A DNA stretch of 64,000 bases from positions 2,604,001-2,668,000 of the forward strand of contig NZ_CP102246.1 in NCBI RefSeq assembly GCF_024599795.1, read 5' to 3'. The first letter of the stretch is position 1, and the number at the start of each line of letters is the position of its first letter. The translations under genes and the position numbers were made by a program. Below are positions 36,061 to 45,656 of this stretch, in pieces. The notes below the pieces were generated by a model that ran no database searches, was not told the DNA's origin, and was given only the letters and a program-made list of their open reading frames with translations. Origin of the DNA: Enterobacter cloacae complex sp. R_G8 (lineage in GTDB: Bacteria > Pseudomonadota > Gammaproteobacteria > Enterobacterales > Enterobacteriaceae).

Positions 36061-38525
36061 TCCCTTGTGCCACATACCGAATACAGTTCCGCAATGGCAT
36101 GACCTTTGACCGCGTGGTGGAGCTGGTGCCATACCTTAAAGACCTCGGGATCAGCCATCTCTATGCCTCACCGATATTTACCGCCACCAGCGGGTCAACC
36201 CACGGCTATGACGTCACCGATCCTAATGAGATCGAGCCCGCCATTGGCGGACGCGCCGGATTCGACCGTATGACGGCGGCACTCAGGCAGGCGGGAATGG
36301 GGCTGATCCTGGACATTGTCCCTAACCACATGTCGACCTCGCTGGAAAACCGCTGGTGGCGGGACGTTATCGCGTTTGGTCAGCAAAGCCGCTACGCGCA
36401 CTATTTTGATATCGACTGGTCGCGCCCGCTGACGCTGCCGTTCCTTGGCGATACCTTTGAGGCCGAGCTGGAGAAGGGGGCGATCGCTCTGAAACGTGAC
36501 AGTGTCACAGGTGAGGCCGCGCTGGTCTACTATGACACAGCCTATCCGCTTAACCCCGGAACATGGGATGCGGATAAAAGCATTGAGGCGATCCACGAGG
36601 CGCAGAGCTGGCGTCTGATGTCCTGGCGGGAAGCGCCGAAACAGCTCTCATGGCGGCGCTTTTTTGAAATTACCGGCCTGGTGGGCGTCAGAGTGGAAGA
36701 CGAGGGGGTGTTTCAGGATACGCATCGCCTGATCCTCGAGCTCGTGCATACCGGCATTGTCGACGGGTTGCGCATAGACCATATCGACGGGCTGGCCGAC
36801 CCGCTGGGTTACCTGCAGCGGTTACGGCAGGCAACCGGTCCCGACTGTTATATCACGGTGGAAAAAATTCTCGCCAAAGGGGAACAACTGCCTGCGGAAT
36901 GGCCGGTCTCTGGTACCACCGGCTACGAGTTTATCGCCTCGCTGGCCGAAGTGCTGGTCGACGATAATAACCTCGGGCGGCTGGAAAAAATCCACGACGA
37001 GACGCTGGGCGTGACGGTCGATCGCCATGCGGAACTTCGCAACGCTAAAGGGCTGATGACCGATCGCAATTTTGAAGGTGAATTCACCACGCTGCTCAAC
37101 ATTGCCACCGACCTTGCCCGGCACAACGGCATTGACGTGCCGCAGGACGATATCCGATATACGCTGCGCGAACTGCTGATTGCCTTTCCGGTCTACCGCA
37201 CCTACGGCACCGCCGACGGGTTAACCGCCCCGGATGTCGCGCTGTTGAACCGCGTTATTGCCAGCGTGGACGCACCGGAACCGGCGTTGAGCCTGATTGT
37301 GCGGATACTTACCGGCGACCTGGACGCCAGCAGCCGCGATGCGGCCTCGCTGTTCAGAACCCGCTTCCAGCAGCTTACCGGGCCGTTGATGGCGAAATCG
37401 GTGGAAGATACGCTCTTTTTCCGCCACAACCTTGAGCTCGCCCTGAACGAAGTGGGGGCCGATCCCACCCCGCGCGCGTTTTCGTTATCCCGCTTTCACC
37501 AGGAGATGCGTATTCGTCTGGCCCGTCAGCCCGATGCGCTGCTGGGAACCTCCACGCACGACACCAAGCGCGGGGAAGACGCGCGGGCGCGTCTCTACAC
37601 CCTGACGGAGGCCCCGGAACAGTGGGGCGAAAATCTGGCGCGCTGGCGACAGATGAACCAGACCCAGGTGCGTTTTCTCAATGACGGTACCGCACCAAAC
37701 GCGGCCGATACCTGGATGATCTACCAGGCGCTGGCGGGCGTCTGGCCTGCAACGTTGTCGCCTGACGATGATGAAGGGCTGAAGTCTCTCGAAGCGCGTT
37801 TCCTCGGGTTTATTGAGAAAGCGCTGCGCGAGGCCAAACAGCGTACCGACTGGATCGACAGCAATGAGAGCTATGAGAGCGTGGTGTTGAATTACGTCCG
37901 GCACTTGCTATCTCCTGAGAACACGCTGTTCCTGCATGATTTCGCGTCCTCCCTGCAACCCTTTATCCGCGCCGGGCTGATGAACAGTCTGAGCCAGACG
38001 GTGATCAAACTGACGGCGCCGGGCGTACCGGATATCTATCAGGGAAGCGAGGCGCTTAACTTTAGCCTGGTCGACCCGGATAACCGACTGGAGCCAGACT
38101 TTGCCACGCTGAGGCAAAACCTGGGCAGCGCTGATGCGACGCTCTTTGCTGACGAACGGCAATGGCGAAACGGCAGGGTGAAGCAGTATGTCACCGCCAC
38201 GCTGTTACGCGTCCGGCAGCACTATTTATCGCTGTTCCGCTATGGTGACTGGCTGCCGCTGAAGGTCAGCGGCGAGCGCGAGGAAAACCTGATTGTCTAC
38301 GCGCGCGTGAAGGACGGGGAGGCGCTGATTGTTGCCGTACCCCTTCTGGTTTTTGCTACCCCCACAAACGAAACGCTGTGGGCCAACACCTCGGTTGCCA
38401 TCCCCGCAGAACTTTCCGGGAAACGCTACCGGGATCTGTTTACCGGTGAACGCCGGGAGCTGCGGGAGACGCTGGATTTAACGTCTGAAACAGGAAGTTT
38501 GTTAGTTCTGCTTACCTGCGAATAA
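36057..38525 (+). CDS. treY: Malto-oligosyltrehalose synthase TreY
   Basis: TreY rearranges the reducing end of an alpha-1,4-glucan into a terminal alpha,alpha-1,1-linked trehalosyl unit. The 822-residue GH13 protein has the family opening TYRIQFRNGMTFDRVVELVPYL, the LDIVPNHM segment, GLRIDHIDGLADP (nucleophile D241), YITVEKIL (E269) and STHDTKRGEDARARL (D502). The long insertion between the last two is normal for the family. It is translationally coupled to treZ by an ATGA overlap and followed 15 bases later by treX. Confidence 0.94.
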   Translation: MIPCATYRIQFRNGMTFDRVVELVPYLKDLGISHLYASPIFTATSGSTHGYDVTDPNEIEPAIGGRAGFDRMTAALRQAGMGLILDIVPNHMSTSLENRWWRDVIAFGQQSRYAHYFDIDWSRPLTLPFLGDTFEAELEKGAIALKRDSVTGEAALVYYDTAYPLNPGTWDADKSIEAIHEAQSWRLMSWREAPKQLSWRRFFEITGLVGVRVEDEGVFQDTHRLILELVHTGIVDGLRIDHIDGLADPLGYLQRLRQATGPDCYITVEKILAKGEQLPAEWPVSGTTGYEFIASLAEVLVDDNNLGRLEKIHDETLGVTVDRHAELRNAKGLMTDRNFEGEFTTLLNIATDLARHNGIDVPQDDIRYTLRELLIAFPVYRTYGTADGLTAPDVALLNRVIASVDAPEPALSLIVRILTGDLDASSRDAASLFRTRFQQLTGPLMAKSVEDTLFFRHNLELALNEVGADPTPRAFSLSRFHQEMRIRLARQPDALLGTSTHDTKRGEDARARLYTLTEAPEQWGENLARWRQMNQTQVRFLNDGTAPNAADTWMIYQALAGVWPATLSPDDDEGLKSLEARFLGFIEKALREAKQRTDWIDSNESYESVVLNYVRHLLSPENTLFLHDFASSLQPFIRAGLMNSLSQTVIKLTAPGVPDIYQGSEALNFSLVDPDNRLEPDFATLRQNLGSADATLFADERQWRNGRVKQYVTATLLRVRQHYLSLFRYGDWLPLKVSGEREENLIVYARVKDGEALIVAVPLLVFATPTNETLWANTSVAIPAELSGKRYRDLFTGERRELRETLDLTSETGSLLVLLTCE

Positions 38526-38540
38526 TCGTGGAGAACGAAA

Positions 38541-40616
38541 ATGGCAAAGGATAACAGGTTTGAAATTCGGGCTGGTCACGGCCAGCAGCTCGGCGCAAAT
38601 TACGACGGGAAAGGGGTTAACTTCGCCCTGTTTTCTGCCCACGCCGAGCGGGTGGAACTCTGTCTGTTCGACCCCTCCGGCAAAACGGAAATCGCGCGGC
38701 TGGAGCTGCCGGAATATACCCACGAGATCTGGCACGGCTATGTGCCGGACCTGAAGCCCGGCGCGCTGTATGGCTATCGCGTCTACGGGCCGTATGACCC
38801 GGAAAACGGGCATCGCTTTAACCCGCATAAGCTGCTGATCGATCCCTATGCCTGTGAACTGGTGGGCGATATCGACTGGAATGACGCCCATTTTGGCTAC
38901 GAGCTGGGTCATGACGCGCTGGATCTGAGCTTTGATACGCGGGACAGCGCGCCGTTCACCCCAAAATGCAGGGTCATCGATCCCAATGCGTTTGACTGGC
39001 AGGACCATCAGCGGCCAGCGATCCCCTGGCCGCATACTGTGGTTTATGAGAGCCATGTGAAAGGCTTTACCCAGCTCAACCCGGCGATACCGCCCGAGCT
39101 GCGCGGCACCTTTGAAGGCATGGGGCATAAAGCCTCGGTCGATTACATTAAAAGTCTGGGTATCACCGCCGTCGAGCTGCTGCCGGTTCACTGGTTCCCG
39201 GACGATCAGCACCTGCTGGACCGCGGCCTGAAGAATTTCTGGGGCTATAACACGCTGGGCTTTTTTGCCCCCGCGTCACGCTATTACGGCCCGGCGGGGA
39301 TCCAGGGTTTTCGCGATATGGTGCGCGCTTACCATGACGCGGGTATCGAGGTGATTCTGGACGTGGTCTATAACCACACGGCAGAGGGCAATGAGCTTGG
39401 CCCGACGCTCTCGTTCAAGGGTATCGATAACTACAGCTATTACCGCACCTTGCCGGATCAGCATCGCTATTACATCAATGACACCGGCACGGGGAATACG
39501 GTGAACACCTCACACCCGCGAGTGCTGCAGATGGTGATGGATTCGCTGCGCTACTGGGCGGAATCGATGCATATCGACGGTTTTCGCTTCGATCTGGGCA
39601 CGATACTGGGGCGCGAGCCAGAAGGGTTCGATCCGCGCGGTGGCTTCTTTGATGCCATGACCCAGGATCCGGTTTTATCAAAACTCAAGCTCATCGGTGA
39701 GCCCTGGGATATCGGCCCCGGCGGCTATCAGGTGGGCGGATTCCCGCCCGGCTGGGGCGAGTGGAACGACAAATATCGCGATACCGTTCGCGAATACTGG
39801 CGGGGCGATAACGTCCCCACTGATTTTGCCGCCCGCATGCTGGGCTCGGGCGATCTCTATGATTTACGCGGTCGTCGCCCGTGGGCCAGCGTCAACTTTA
39901 TTACCGCGCATGACGGCTTCACGCTGAACGATCTGGTGTCGTACAACGAGAAACACAATGCCGATAACGGTGAAGAGAACAACGACGGGCACAACGATAA
40001 CCGCGCGTATAACTACGGCGAGGAAGGCCCGACCGAGAACCCCGACATTATTGCCATCCGTGAGCGGCAGAAACGGAACTTCCTCACCACGCTGTTGTTC
40101 TCCCACGGTACACCGATGCTGCTGGCCGGGGATGAGTTTGGCCGAACGCAAAAAGGGAACAACAACGGCTATTGCCAGGACAGCGAGATCTCGTGGATCA
40201 ACTGGAAAGGGTTATCAGAAAACGACGTCGCGCTGCGCGAGTTTACCCGGCACCTGATTGCGCTTCGCGCGAAACAGCCGCTGCTGCGCCGGGAGAGCTG
40301 GCGCGACGGCCTTGAGATCCGCTGGTTCAACGCCGGAGGAGGACCGCAGCAGTCAGAACACTGGGAGGAGGGCTCGACGCTCGGCGTCTCCATCAGCCGG
40401 CCCGATCTTATTCAGGAGGAGGGGATCTGGCACGACGTACTGATGCTGTTCAATCCGTTCGAAGGCGCCGTGTCGTTCCAGATCCCGCAGTTTGGGGAAG
40501 GTGGCTGGGTGCTGGAACTCTCCACGGCAGGGGACGTTGCCACGGGCGAGGTCATCACCCGGACCGTGGATTACGAACTGGCGGGACGCAGTATTACCCT
40601 CTTCAGACGCCCGTGA
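38541..40616 (+). CDS. treX: Glycogen debranching enzyme TreX/GlgX type
   Basis: This isoamylase-type GH13 enzyme trims alpha-1,6 branches of glycogen, supplying linear maltodextrin for TreY and TreZ. The 691-residue protein has an N-terminal CBM48-like domain (about 10-110), a TIM barrel with DVVYNHTAEGNELGPTLSFKG, GFRFDLGTILG (nucleophile D351), IGEPWDIGPGGYQ (acid/base E387) and FITAHDGFTLNDLVSYN (D458), and a short C-terminal domain. I name it treX rather than glgX because it is the third gene of a treZYX operon and is distant from glg genes. The convergent regulator gene begins to overlap three bases after its stop codon. Confidence 0.92.
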   Translation: MAKDNRFEIRAGHGQQLGANYDGKGVNFALFSAHAERVELCLFDPSGKTEIARLELPEYTHEIWHGYVPDLKPGALYGYRVYGPYDPENGHRFNPHKLLIDPYACELVGDIDWNDAHFGYELGHDALDLSFDTRDSAPFTPKCRVIDPNAFDWQDHQRPAIPWPHTVVYESHVKGFTQLNPAIPPELRGTFEGMGHKASVDYIKSLGITAVELLPVHWFPDDQHLLDRGLKNFWGYNTLGFFAPASRYYGPAGIQGFRDMVRAYHDAGIEVILDVVYNHTAEGNELGPTLSFKGIDNYSYYRTLPDQHRYYINDTGTGNTVNTSHPRVLQMVMDSLRYWAESMHIDGFRFDLGTILGREPEGFDPRGGFFDAMTQDPVLSKLKLIGEPWDIGPGGYQVGGFPPGWGEWNDKYRDTVREYWRGDNVPTDFAARMLGSGDLYDLRGRRPWASVNFITAHDGFTLNDLVSYNEKHNADNGEENNDGHNDNRAYNYGEEGPTENPDIIAIRERQKRNFLTTLLFSHGTPMLLAGDEFGRTQKGNNNGYCQDSEISWINWKGLSENDVALREFTRHLIALRAKQPLLRRESWRDGLEIRWFNAGGGPQQSEHWEEGSTLGVSISRPDLIQEEGIWHDVLMLFNPFEGAVSFQIPQFGEGGWVLELSTAGDVATGEVITRTVDYELAGRSITLFRRP

Positions 40617-40618
40617 TG

Positions 40619-41167
40619 TCAAAGTGATGCCGCCGCCCGTGCGGCGGTGTCATACAGGGATGAAATGGTGCGCAGCAGCTGGGCGGTGTCACCGATAGAA
40701 GCACCAGCAATCCCGCTTTCGGCATGAATGTTGATCAGACACGCTTCGCGCACATCCCGGTATTTCATGCACAGCGCTTTACCCGCCTCCGTGGTGGAGA
40801 AGAAGAGCTCTTTTCCTGCCTTTTCACTGGTGACGTAGCCCGCCTTGACCAGTTTTTTCAGCGCATAGGTCACCACGTGGGTGTCTTCCACGTTGAGCAC
40901 AAAACAGATATCGGCCAGCTTCTTCTTGCGATTGCGGTGATTCACATGATGCAAAAGCGAGACGTCAAAGGCGCCCATATCCGGCTCACCGGCGGCCGTC
41001 ATGCAGCGCACCATCCATTTATTGAACGCGTTGCTGGTCATGATCAGCGCGTACTCCAGCTCCGACAGCTCCGCGCAGCGCTCGGAAACCAGATGGCGGG
41101 AGGAGACGATCCGGCCGTCGTTAATGTCGTCGTGATTCATTGATGCAGCACTTTTCTTCAGGGTCAT
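40619..41167 (-). CDS. Winged-helix (MarR-like) regulator divergent from the DUF969 operon
   Basis: The 182-residue protein carries a winged helix-turn-helix (about 75-140): LADICFVLNVEDTHVVTYAL, then KKLVKAGYVTSEKAGKELFFSTTEAG. Flanking helices probably form a dimer interface. The pattern is MarR-like, but I do not recognise a named orthologue. It is divergent from the DUF969-DUF979-DUF2891 operon with about 215 bases between, and genes like this commonly accompany that operon, so it is the likely regulator. An AAGGA site six bases before the ATG supports the start. The 3' end lies three bases from the treX stop codon. Confidence 0.8.
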   Translation of the reverse strand: MTLKKSAASMNHDDINDGRIVSSRHLVSERCAELSELEYALIMTSNAFNKWMVRCMTAAGEPDMGAFDVSLLHHVNHRNRKKKLADICFVLNVEDTHVVTYALKKLVKAGYVTSEKAGKELFFSTTEAGKALCMKYRDVREACLINIHAESGIAGASIGDTAQLLRTISSLYDTAARAAASL

Positions 41168-41382
41168 AACGTTCCTTACGGGAGTGTGGCTGTTGCCCGG
41201 AAATGTAAACTCATCGATAAAATAAGAACATTTTATTGATAAATTGTTTACATGTTTTTGCGGTTCAGATATAGCTTTTTAACGCAGGTTTTCGAAGCCT
41301 GCCGTAAAACACAACATCGCTCGCCGCAAATTAAAAAAATAGCCGTCGGCGCGCAACGCTCACTTTGGATAGGGTAACGTTT

Positions 41383-42105
41383 ATGGACGGTTCTGCACTG
41401 TTGCCGCTTATCGGGATCCCGGTGGTGGTTATTGGTTTTGCCCTGCGCTTCAATCCGCTACTGGTGGTTGTGGTAGCGGGGCTGGCGACGGGTCTGCTGG
41501 TTGGGATGGATTTCGGCATGCTGCTGGAAACCTTCGGCGAGAAGTTCGTCAACAGCCGCTCTCTGGCCACTTTCATTCTGATCCTGCCGGTTATCGGTTT
41601 GCTGGAATATTACGGTCTTAAAGAGCGCGCGCAGGCGTGGGTGGCGAAGATCGCCAGCGCCACCTCGGCGCGTATTCTGATGATCTATTTTGTCGCCCGT
41701 GAGGGGACGGCCGCGCTGGGGCTGATGTCGCTGGGTGGTCATGCCCAGACGGTGCGTCCGCTGCTGGCGCCGATGGCCGAAGGGGCGGCGCTGAATGAGT
41801 ACGGCGAGCTGCCCCAGTATATCCGCGACAAAATCAAAGCCCATGCCGCCGCGTGCGACAATATCGCGGTGTTCTTTGGCGAGGATATTTTTATCGCCTT
41901 CGGGGCGGTACTGCTGATCGACGCCTTCCTGAAGGAGAACGGTATTCAGGGAATTGAACCGCTGCATATCGGCCTGTGGGCGATCCCGACGGCGATTGCG
42001 GCATTGATAATTCATATGACGCGTCTGCTGCGCCTGGATGCCAGCATCCGTCGCGACGTGATGACCTGGAAAGCCGGGCAGGGAACGCAGGAGATCGCGC
42101 CATGA
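41383..42105 (+). CDS. DUF969 family membrane protein, putative transporter subunit
   Basis: The 240-residue protein has about six hydrophobic segments. Family signatures are the opening LLPLIGIPVVVIGFALRFNP, LLEYYGLKERAQAWV, and AREGTAALGLMSLGGHAQTVRPLLAPMAEGA near the middle. DUF969 proteins always pair with DUF979 proteins; comparative work has linked the pair in some bacteria to pyroglutamate (5-oxoproline) peptidase genes, suggesting transport, though not proven to my knowledge. The ATG used here is preceded by AGGG; a TTG six codons upstream is rejected. It overlaps the DUF979 gene by four bases. No pcp or pxp gene is nearby in this window. Confidence 0.85.
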   Translation: MDGSALLPLIGIPVVVIGFALRFNPLLVVVVAGLATGLLVGMDFGMLLETFGEKFVNSRSLATFILILPVIGLLEYYGLKERAQAWVAKIASATSARILMIYFVAREGTAALGLMSLGGHAQTVRPLLAPMAEGAALNEYGELPQYIRDKIKAHAAACDNIAVFFGEDIFIAFGAVLLIDAFLKENGIQGIEPLHIGLWAIPTAIAALIIHMTRLLRLDASIRRDVMTWKAGQGTQEIAP

Positions 42106-43088
42106 TGACGCTGCTCACTATCAACCGCGTGTACTACCTGATTGGCTTTGTCGTGATGCTGCTGGTGATCATGACCCTGCGCGATCGCGCCAATCCCAAA
42201 CGCTTTACCACAGCACTGTTCTGGTTTCTGTTCGGTGGGATCTTCCTGTTCGGTGACCTGATGGTGCAGGAGCTGGGTCGCTCGCTGGCGTACCGGATCA
42301 TTGGCGGCGCCGTGATTGTGATAGCGCTGCTGGCAGGCTTTGGCCTGGTTGGAAAAGGGCACTACAAAATGGCCAGCGAGCCCGAGCGTATTGCCTCCTC
42401 AAACCGGCTGAAAAACTGGCTGTTTTTACCGGCCCTGATGATCCCGGTGGTGACGGTTATCGGCACGCTGTTCCTGAAAGGGGTGTCGATTGGCGGGGTT
42501 TACCTGCTCGATCAAAAACAGCTCACGCTGGCGGCGCTGTGCGTGGCCTGTGTGGCGGCGATCCTTACCGGCTGGTGGCTGACAAAGGGCACGCCGCTGC
42601 ATGCCGTCCGTCAGTCTCGCCGCCTGGTGGATACCATTGGCTGGGCGGTGATCCTGCCGCAGATGCTGGCCATGCTGGGCGGGGTCTTCGTGGTAGCCAA
42701 TACCGGCAACTCCGTGCAACAGGTGGTCAGCCTGTTTGTGAACCCGGATAACCGCTTTATGCTGGTGGTGATCTATTGCGTGGGTATGGCGCTGTTCACC
42801 ATGATCATGGGCAACGCCTTTGCGGCCTTCCCGGTGCTGAGTGCCGGTATCGCCTTACCGTTCCTGATCCACGTGCATCACGGTAACCCGGCACCGCTGC
42901 TGGCGATTGGTATGTACGCAGGCTATTGCGGCACGTTGATGACGCCGATGGCCGCGAACTTCAACATCGTTCCCGCCGCGTTACTGGAGCTGAAAGACAA
43001 ATATCAGGTCATAAAGATCCAGATCCCGACCGCGTTAACCCTGCTGGTGGTGAACGTGTTCCTCATGTATTTCCTCGTGTTTCGCTAA
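42102..43088 (+). CDS. DUF979 family membrane protein, putative transporter subunit
   Basis: The 328-residue product has about nine membrane segments, opening LLTINRVYYLIGFVVMLLVI. It contains the family-typical IMGNAFAAFPVLSAGIALPF and GYCGTLMTPMAANFNIVPAALLEL motifs, the second resembling substrate-binding turns of ion transporters. The start is fixed by the ATGA overlap with the DUF969 gene and an AGGAG site nine bases ahead; the same frame is open further upstream, but those codons lie within the DUF969 gene. With DUF969 it probably forms a two-component permease. Confidence 0.87.
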   Translation: MMTLLTINRVYYLIGFVVMLLVIMTLRDRANPKRFTTALFWFLFGGIFLFGDLMVQELGRSLAYRIIGGAVIVIALLAGFGLVGKGHYKMASEPERIASSNRLKNWLFLPALMIPVVTVIGTLFLKGVSIGGVYLLDQKQLTLAALCVACVAAILTGWWLTKGTPLHAVRQSRRLVDTIGWAVILPQMLAMLGGVFVVANTGNSVQQVVSLFVNPDNRFMLVVIYCVGMALFTMIMGNAFAAFPVLSAGIALPFLIHVHHGNPAPLLAIGMYAGYCGTLMTPMAANFNIVPAALLELKDKYQVIKIQIPTALTLLVVNVFLMYFLVFR

Positions 43089-43097
43089 GGAGCTGTC

Positions 43098-44093
43098 ATG
43101 GAATTAACGCAACATCAGGCTGACGCATTTGCCCGCATGCCTTTGACCTATTTGCGTCAGGAATACCCGAACCACATCATGCACCTGCTCAATGATGATG
43201 GCGACGTGCTGCCGCCTCGCGAACTGCACCCGATTTTCTACGGCTGTTTCGACTGGCACTCGGCGGTGCACGGCTACTGGCTGCTACTGCGCTGCCTGCG
43301 TCTTTACCCGCAACTGTCGTGCCGGGAAGACATTATCACCCTGTTTGCCGACCATCTCACGCCAGAAAAGGTGGCACAGGAGTTGGCCTATTTCAACGCG
43401 CCGTTCCGCGCCTCGTTCGAACGCCCGTATGGTTACGGCTGGCTGCTGGCGCTGGCTCAGGAGCTAAAACAGTCATCGCTGCCGCAGGCGGCAGGCTGGT
43501 ATCAGACGCTTGAGCCGTTAACGCAGGACATTCGCAACCGCCTGGTGGATTACCTCAGCAAGCTGACGTACCCGATCCGGGTTGGCACGCATTACAACAC
43601 CGCGTTTGCGCTGGCGCTGGGGGTCGATTACGCCCGGGCGGTGGAAGATAGCGCGCTGGAGAGTGCCATTCTGGAGGCGGCGACGCGGTTTTATCTCGCG
43701 GATACGCAGTATCCGGCTCACTATGAACCGGGTGGCGATGAGTATGTGTCCGGCGCGCTGACAGAAGCCCTGCTGATGAGCAAAGTGGCGGAGAATTTCC
43801 CGGCCTGGTTCGACGCGTTTCTGCCCAATATCGGGGCCGTTGCGGCGCTGATGAACCCGGCAGAAGTGAGTGACCGTACCGACCCGAAAATTGCCCATCT
43901 GGACGGATTAAACCTCAGCCGCGCCTGGTGCATGAAGCATATTGCCAGTGTGCTGCCGGAGGATCATCCGGCGCAGCAGGCGCTGCGTGATGCGGTGGCG
44001 AAACACCTGACGGCGAGCGTCGAGCATGTTGTCGGCAGTCACTACAGCGGTGGGCACTGGCTGGCGAGTTTTGCGCTGCTGGCGCTGGAGTAA
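43098..44093 (+). CDS. DUF2891 family protein, putative cytoplasmic hydrolase
   Basis: The 331-residue soluble protein matches the DUF2891 pattern: RELHPIFYGCFDWHSAVHGYW near residue 45, FERPYGYGWLLALAQEL, GTHYNTAFALALG, HYEPGGDEYVSGALTEALLM and SHYSGGHWLASFALLAL at the end. The repeated helical motifs with conserved Trp, His, Glu and Asp recall (alpha/alpha)6-toroid carbohydrate-active enzymes, but I know of no demonstrated activity. It lies nine bases after DUF979 with an AAGGAG site, making a three-gene operon with a putative transporter. The likely role is processing of whatever the DUF969/979 pair imports; this is inference. Confidence 0.85.
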   Translation: MELTQHQADAFARMPLTYLRQEYPNHIMHLLNDDGDVLPPRELHPIFYGCFDWHSAVHGYWLLLRCLRLYPQLSCREDIITLFADHLTPEKVAQELAYFNAPFRASFERPYGYGWLLALAQELKQSSLPQAAGWYQTLEPLTQDIRNRLVDYLSKLTYPIRVGTHYNTAFALALGVDYARAVEDSALESAILEAATRFYLADTQYPAHYEPGGDEYVSGALTEALLMSKVAENFPAWFDAFLPNIGAVAALMNPAEVSDRTDPKIAHLDGLNLSRAWCMKHIASVLPEDHPAQQALRDAVAKHLTASVEHVVGSHYSGGHWLASFALLALE

Positions 44094-44099
44094 ATATGG

Positions 44100-44123
44100 G
44101 GGCAGCGTCGCAGGACGCTGCCC
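44100..44123. terminator. Hairpin between convergent DUF2891 and MFS genes
   Basis: GGGCAGCGTC and GACGCTGCCC form a perfect 10-bp stem with a GCAG loop, six bases after the DUF2891 stop codon and seven before the stop of the convergent MFS gene. It can serve both strands. Confidence 0.75.
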
Positions 44124-44129
44124 TGGCGT

Positions 44130-45539
44130 TTATGCCGTAGCCCTTCGCGCGTTACGCAGTCTGCTAACGCTAAATAACACCGATGTAGTTGACGCGATCA
44201 CCGCGATCCACAGCGCAAGATGAACGGCACCGTCATCCAGCGTCTGATGGTCTGACCCTGCGGTCGCGGCCAGCAAAACACCCACCACGGCGGCACCGAG
44301 ACACTGGCCAAACGTTCTGACAATGGACAACACCCCCGATGCATAGCTGGCATACTCCCGGGCAACGTTAGAGAGCATTTCCCGGTTATTGGGACTCTGG
44401 AAACAGCCAAAGCCGATACCGCATACCAGGCTCCTGAGGCAGATATCCCAGGCAGAAGGGCTGGCCGGCAGCGTCGCCAGCAAAATCAACCCAACGACAA
44501 AAATCATCAGCCCGAGGGTCGAAATCAGCGGCGCGGAGATCGTATCTGCCCAACGGCCCGCGTGCGGCGCAATGAGTACAATACCTATGGGCCAGGGGGT
44601 GAACAGTAACGCGGCGATCGCCGGGCTATAGCCGTACACGCTCTGAAAGAGAAACGGCAGCGCGACAAAGGTAATGCCCTGACTCACAAATGAAGCCAGC
44701 GAGGTGAGGGCGGCGAGGGTAAACCGTCCGTTGCTGAATATCACCGGCGGCAGAATGGGGCTCCGGGTGCGACGGATATGCCAGACAAAGGCAATAAGAC
44801 TGATCGTGGCGACAAGTGCCCAGTAACCCGTGCTGATGGCGTGCGCTGTATTCTCTACGCTGTTTGCCGCCATGATCATCGACCCCAGCAGGATGACGGA
44901 CAACAGGGCACCGGGCACGTCGAACGGAGATGTATCAGTGCCCGTCGTCCGCGGCAGCGCTTTCCATGCCAACAGCAGGGCAATCGAGCCCGGGATAATG
45001 TTGATTGCGAACAACCATTGCCAGCTCAGGACATCCAGGATTGTTCCGCCCAGCACCGGCGCAATGGCAGTACTGGAAGCGATAAGCAGAGCATGCAGCC
45101 CCAGAATGCGGCCAAGCAGCCGTCCCGGGAATACCGAGCGCAGGATCGCCGGGGCAATACTCAACGTGGCCGCGCCGCCGATACCCTGCAGAATTCGCAT
45201 CCCGATCAGCATTTCCGGCGTTGTTGCCAGCGCGCAGCCGAGCGAGGTCAGGGTAAACGAAGCCAGTCCCGCCAGAAACACCGGGCGGTAACCCACGCGC
45301 GCGGCGAATGCGGCGAAGATGGCTAACGTCATGGCCGCAGACAGCAGATAGCCGTTGGCGAACCAGACAGCGACGTTCGCGGGCACCTGCATCGCGCTGG
45401 CCATCGATGGCAGGGCAATGTTGATTATGGTGCCGTCGAAGACTCCCATCAGCGTGGTGGTCATCACCGCGGCCATCACCCGGGCGCGTTCATGTCCCGG
45501 TAACCCTTCGTCGCCGGGTTGGTTTGAAAAGAGCGTCAT
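44130..45539 (-). CDS. MFS multidrug-type exporter (DHA2-like)
   Basis: The 469-residue protein has 12-14 membrane segments and the drug-exporter signatures GVFDGTIINIALPSM (helix 1), ANGYLLSAAMTLAIFAAFAARVGYRPVF (motif A region) and LQGIGGAATLSIAPAIL (before motif C). Similar proteins export antiseptics, dyes or metabolites; the substrate here is unknown. The ATG at 45539 is preceded by GGAG at eight bases; an upstream in-frame codon would add 12 residues without support. It is divergent from a LysR regulator 117 bases away, which probably controls it. Confidence 0.87.
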   Translation of the reverse strand: MTLFSNQPGDEGLPGHERARVMAAVMTTTLMGVFDGTIINIALPSMASAMQVPANVAVWFANGYLLSAAMTLAIFAAFAARVGYRPVFLAGLASFTLTSLGCALATTPEMLIGMRILQGIGGAATLSIAPAILRSVFPGRLLGRILGLHALLIASSTAIAPVLGGTILDVLSWQWLFAINIIPGSIALLLAWKALPRTTGTDTSPFDVPGALLSVILLGSMIMAANSVENTAHAISTGYWALVATISLIAFVWHIRRTRSPILPPVIFSNGRFTLAALTSLASFVSQGITFVALPFLFQSVYGYSPAIAALLFTPWPIGIVLIAPHAGRWADTISAPLISTLGLMIFVVGLILLATLPASPSAWDICLRSLVCGIGFGCFQSPNNREMLSNVAREYASYASGVLSIVRTFGQCLGAAVVGVLLAATAGSDHQTLDDGAVHLALWIAVIASTTSVLFSVSRLRNARRATA

Positions 45540-45656
45540 CGTGTTTTCTCCAGGGAAAAATGTTGATGACGACACTATAGTAATCGGTTATACAGGGCGG
45601 AAGACGCAGCCTTTGCACTTATTTGTTGCATGAAACGCCTTATATGAGGAGTCACC

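Noticed and set aside
38502..39212. 236-codon minus-strand frame opposite the start of treX
   Set aside because: Antisense to a CBM48-GH13 coding region with conserved motifs; no ribosome site or domain.
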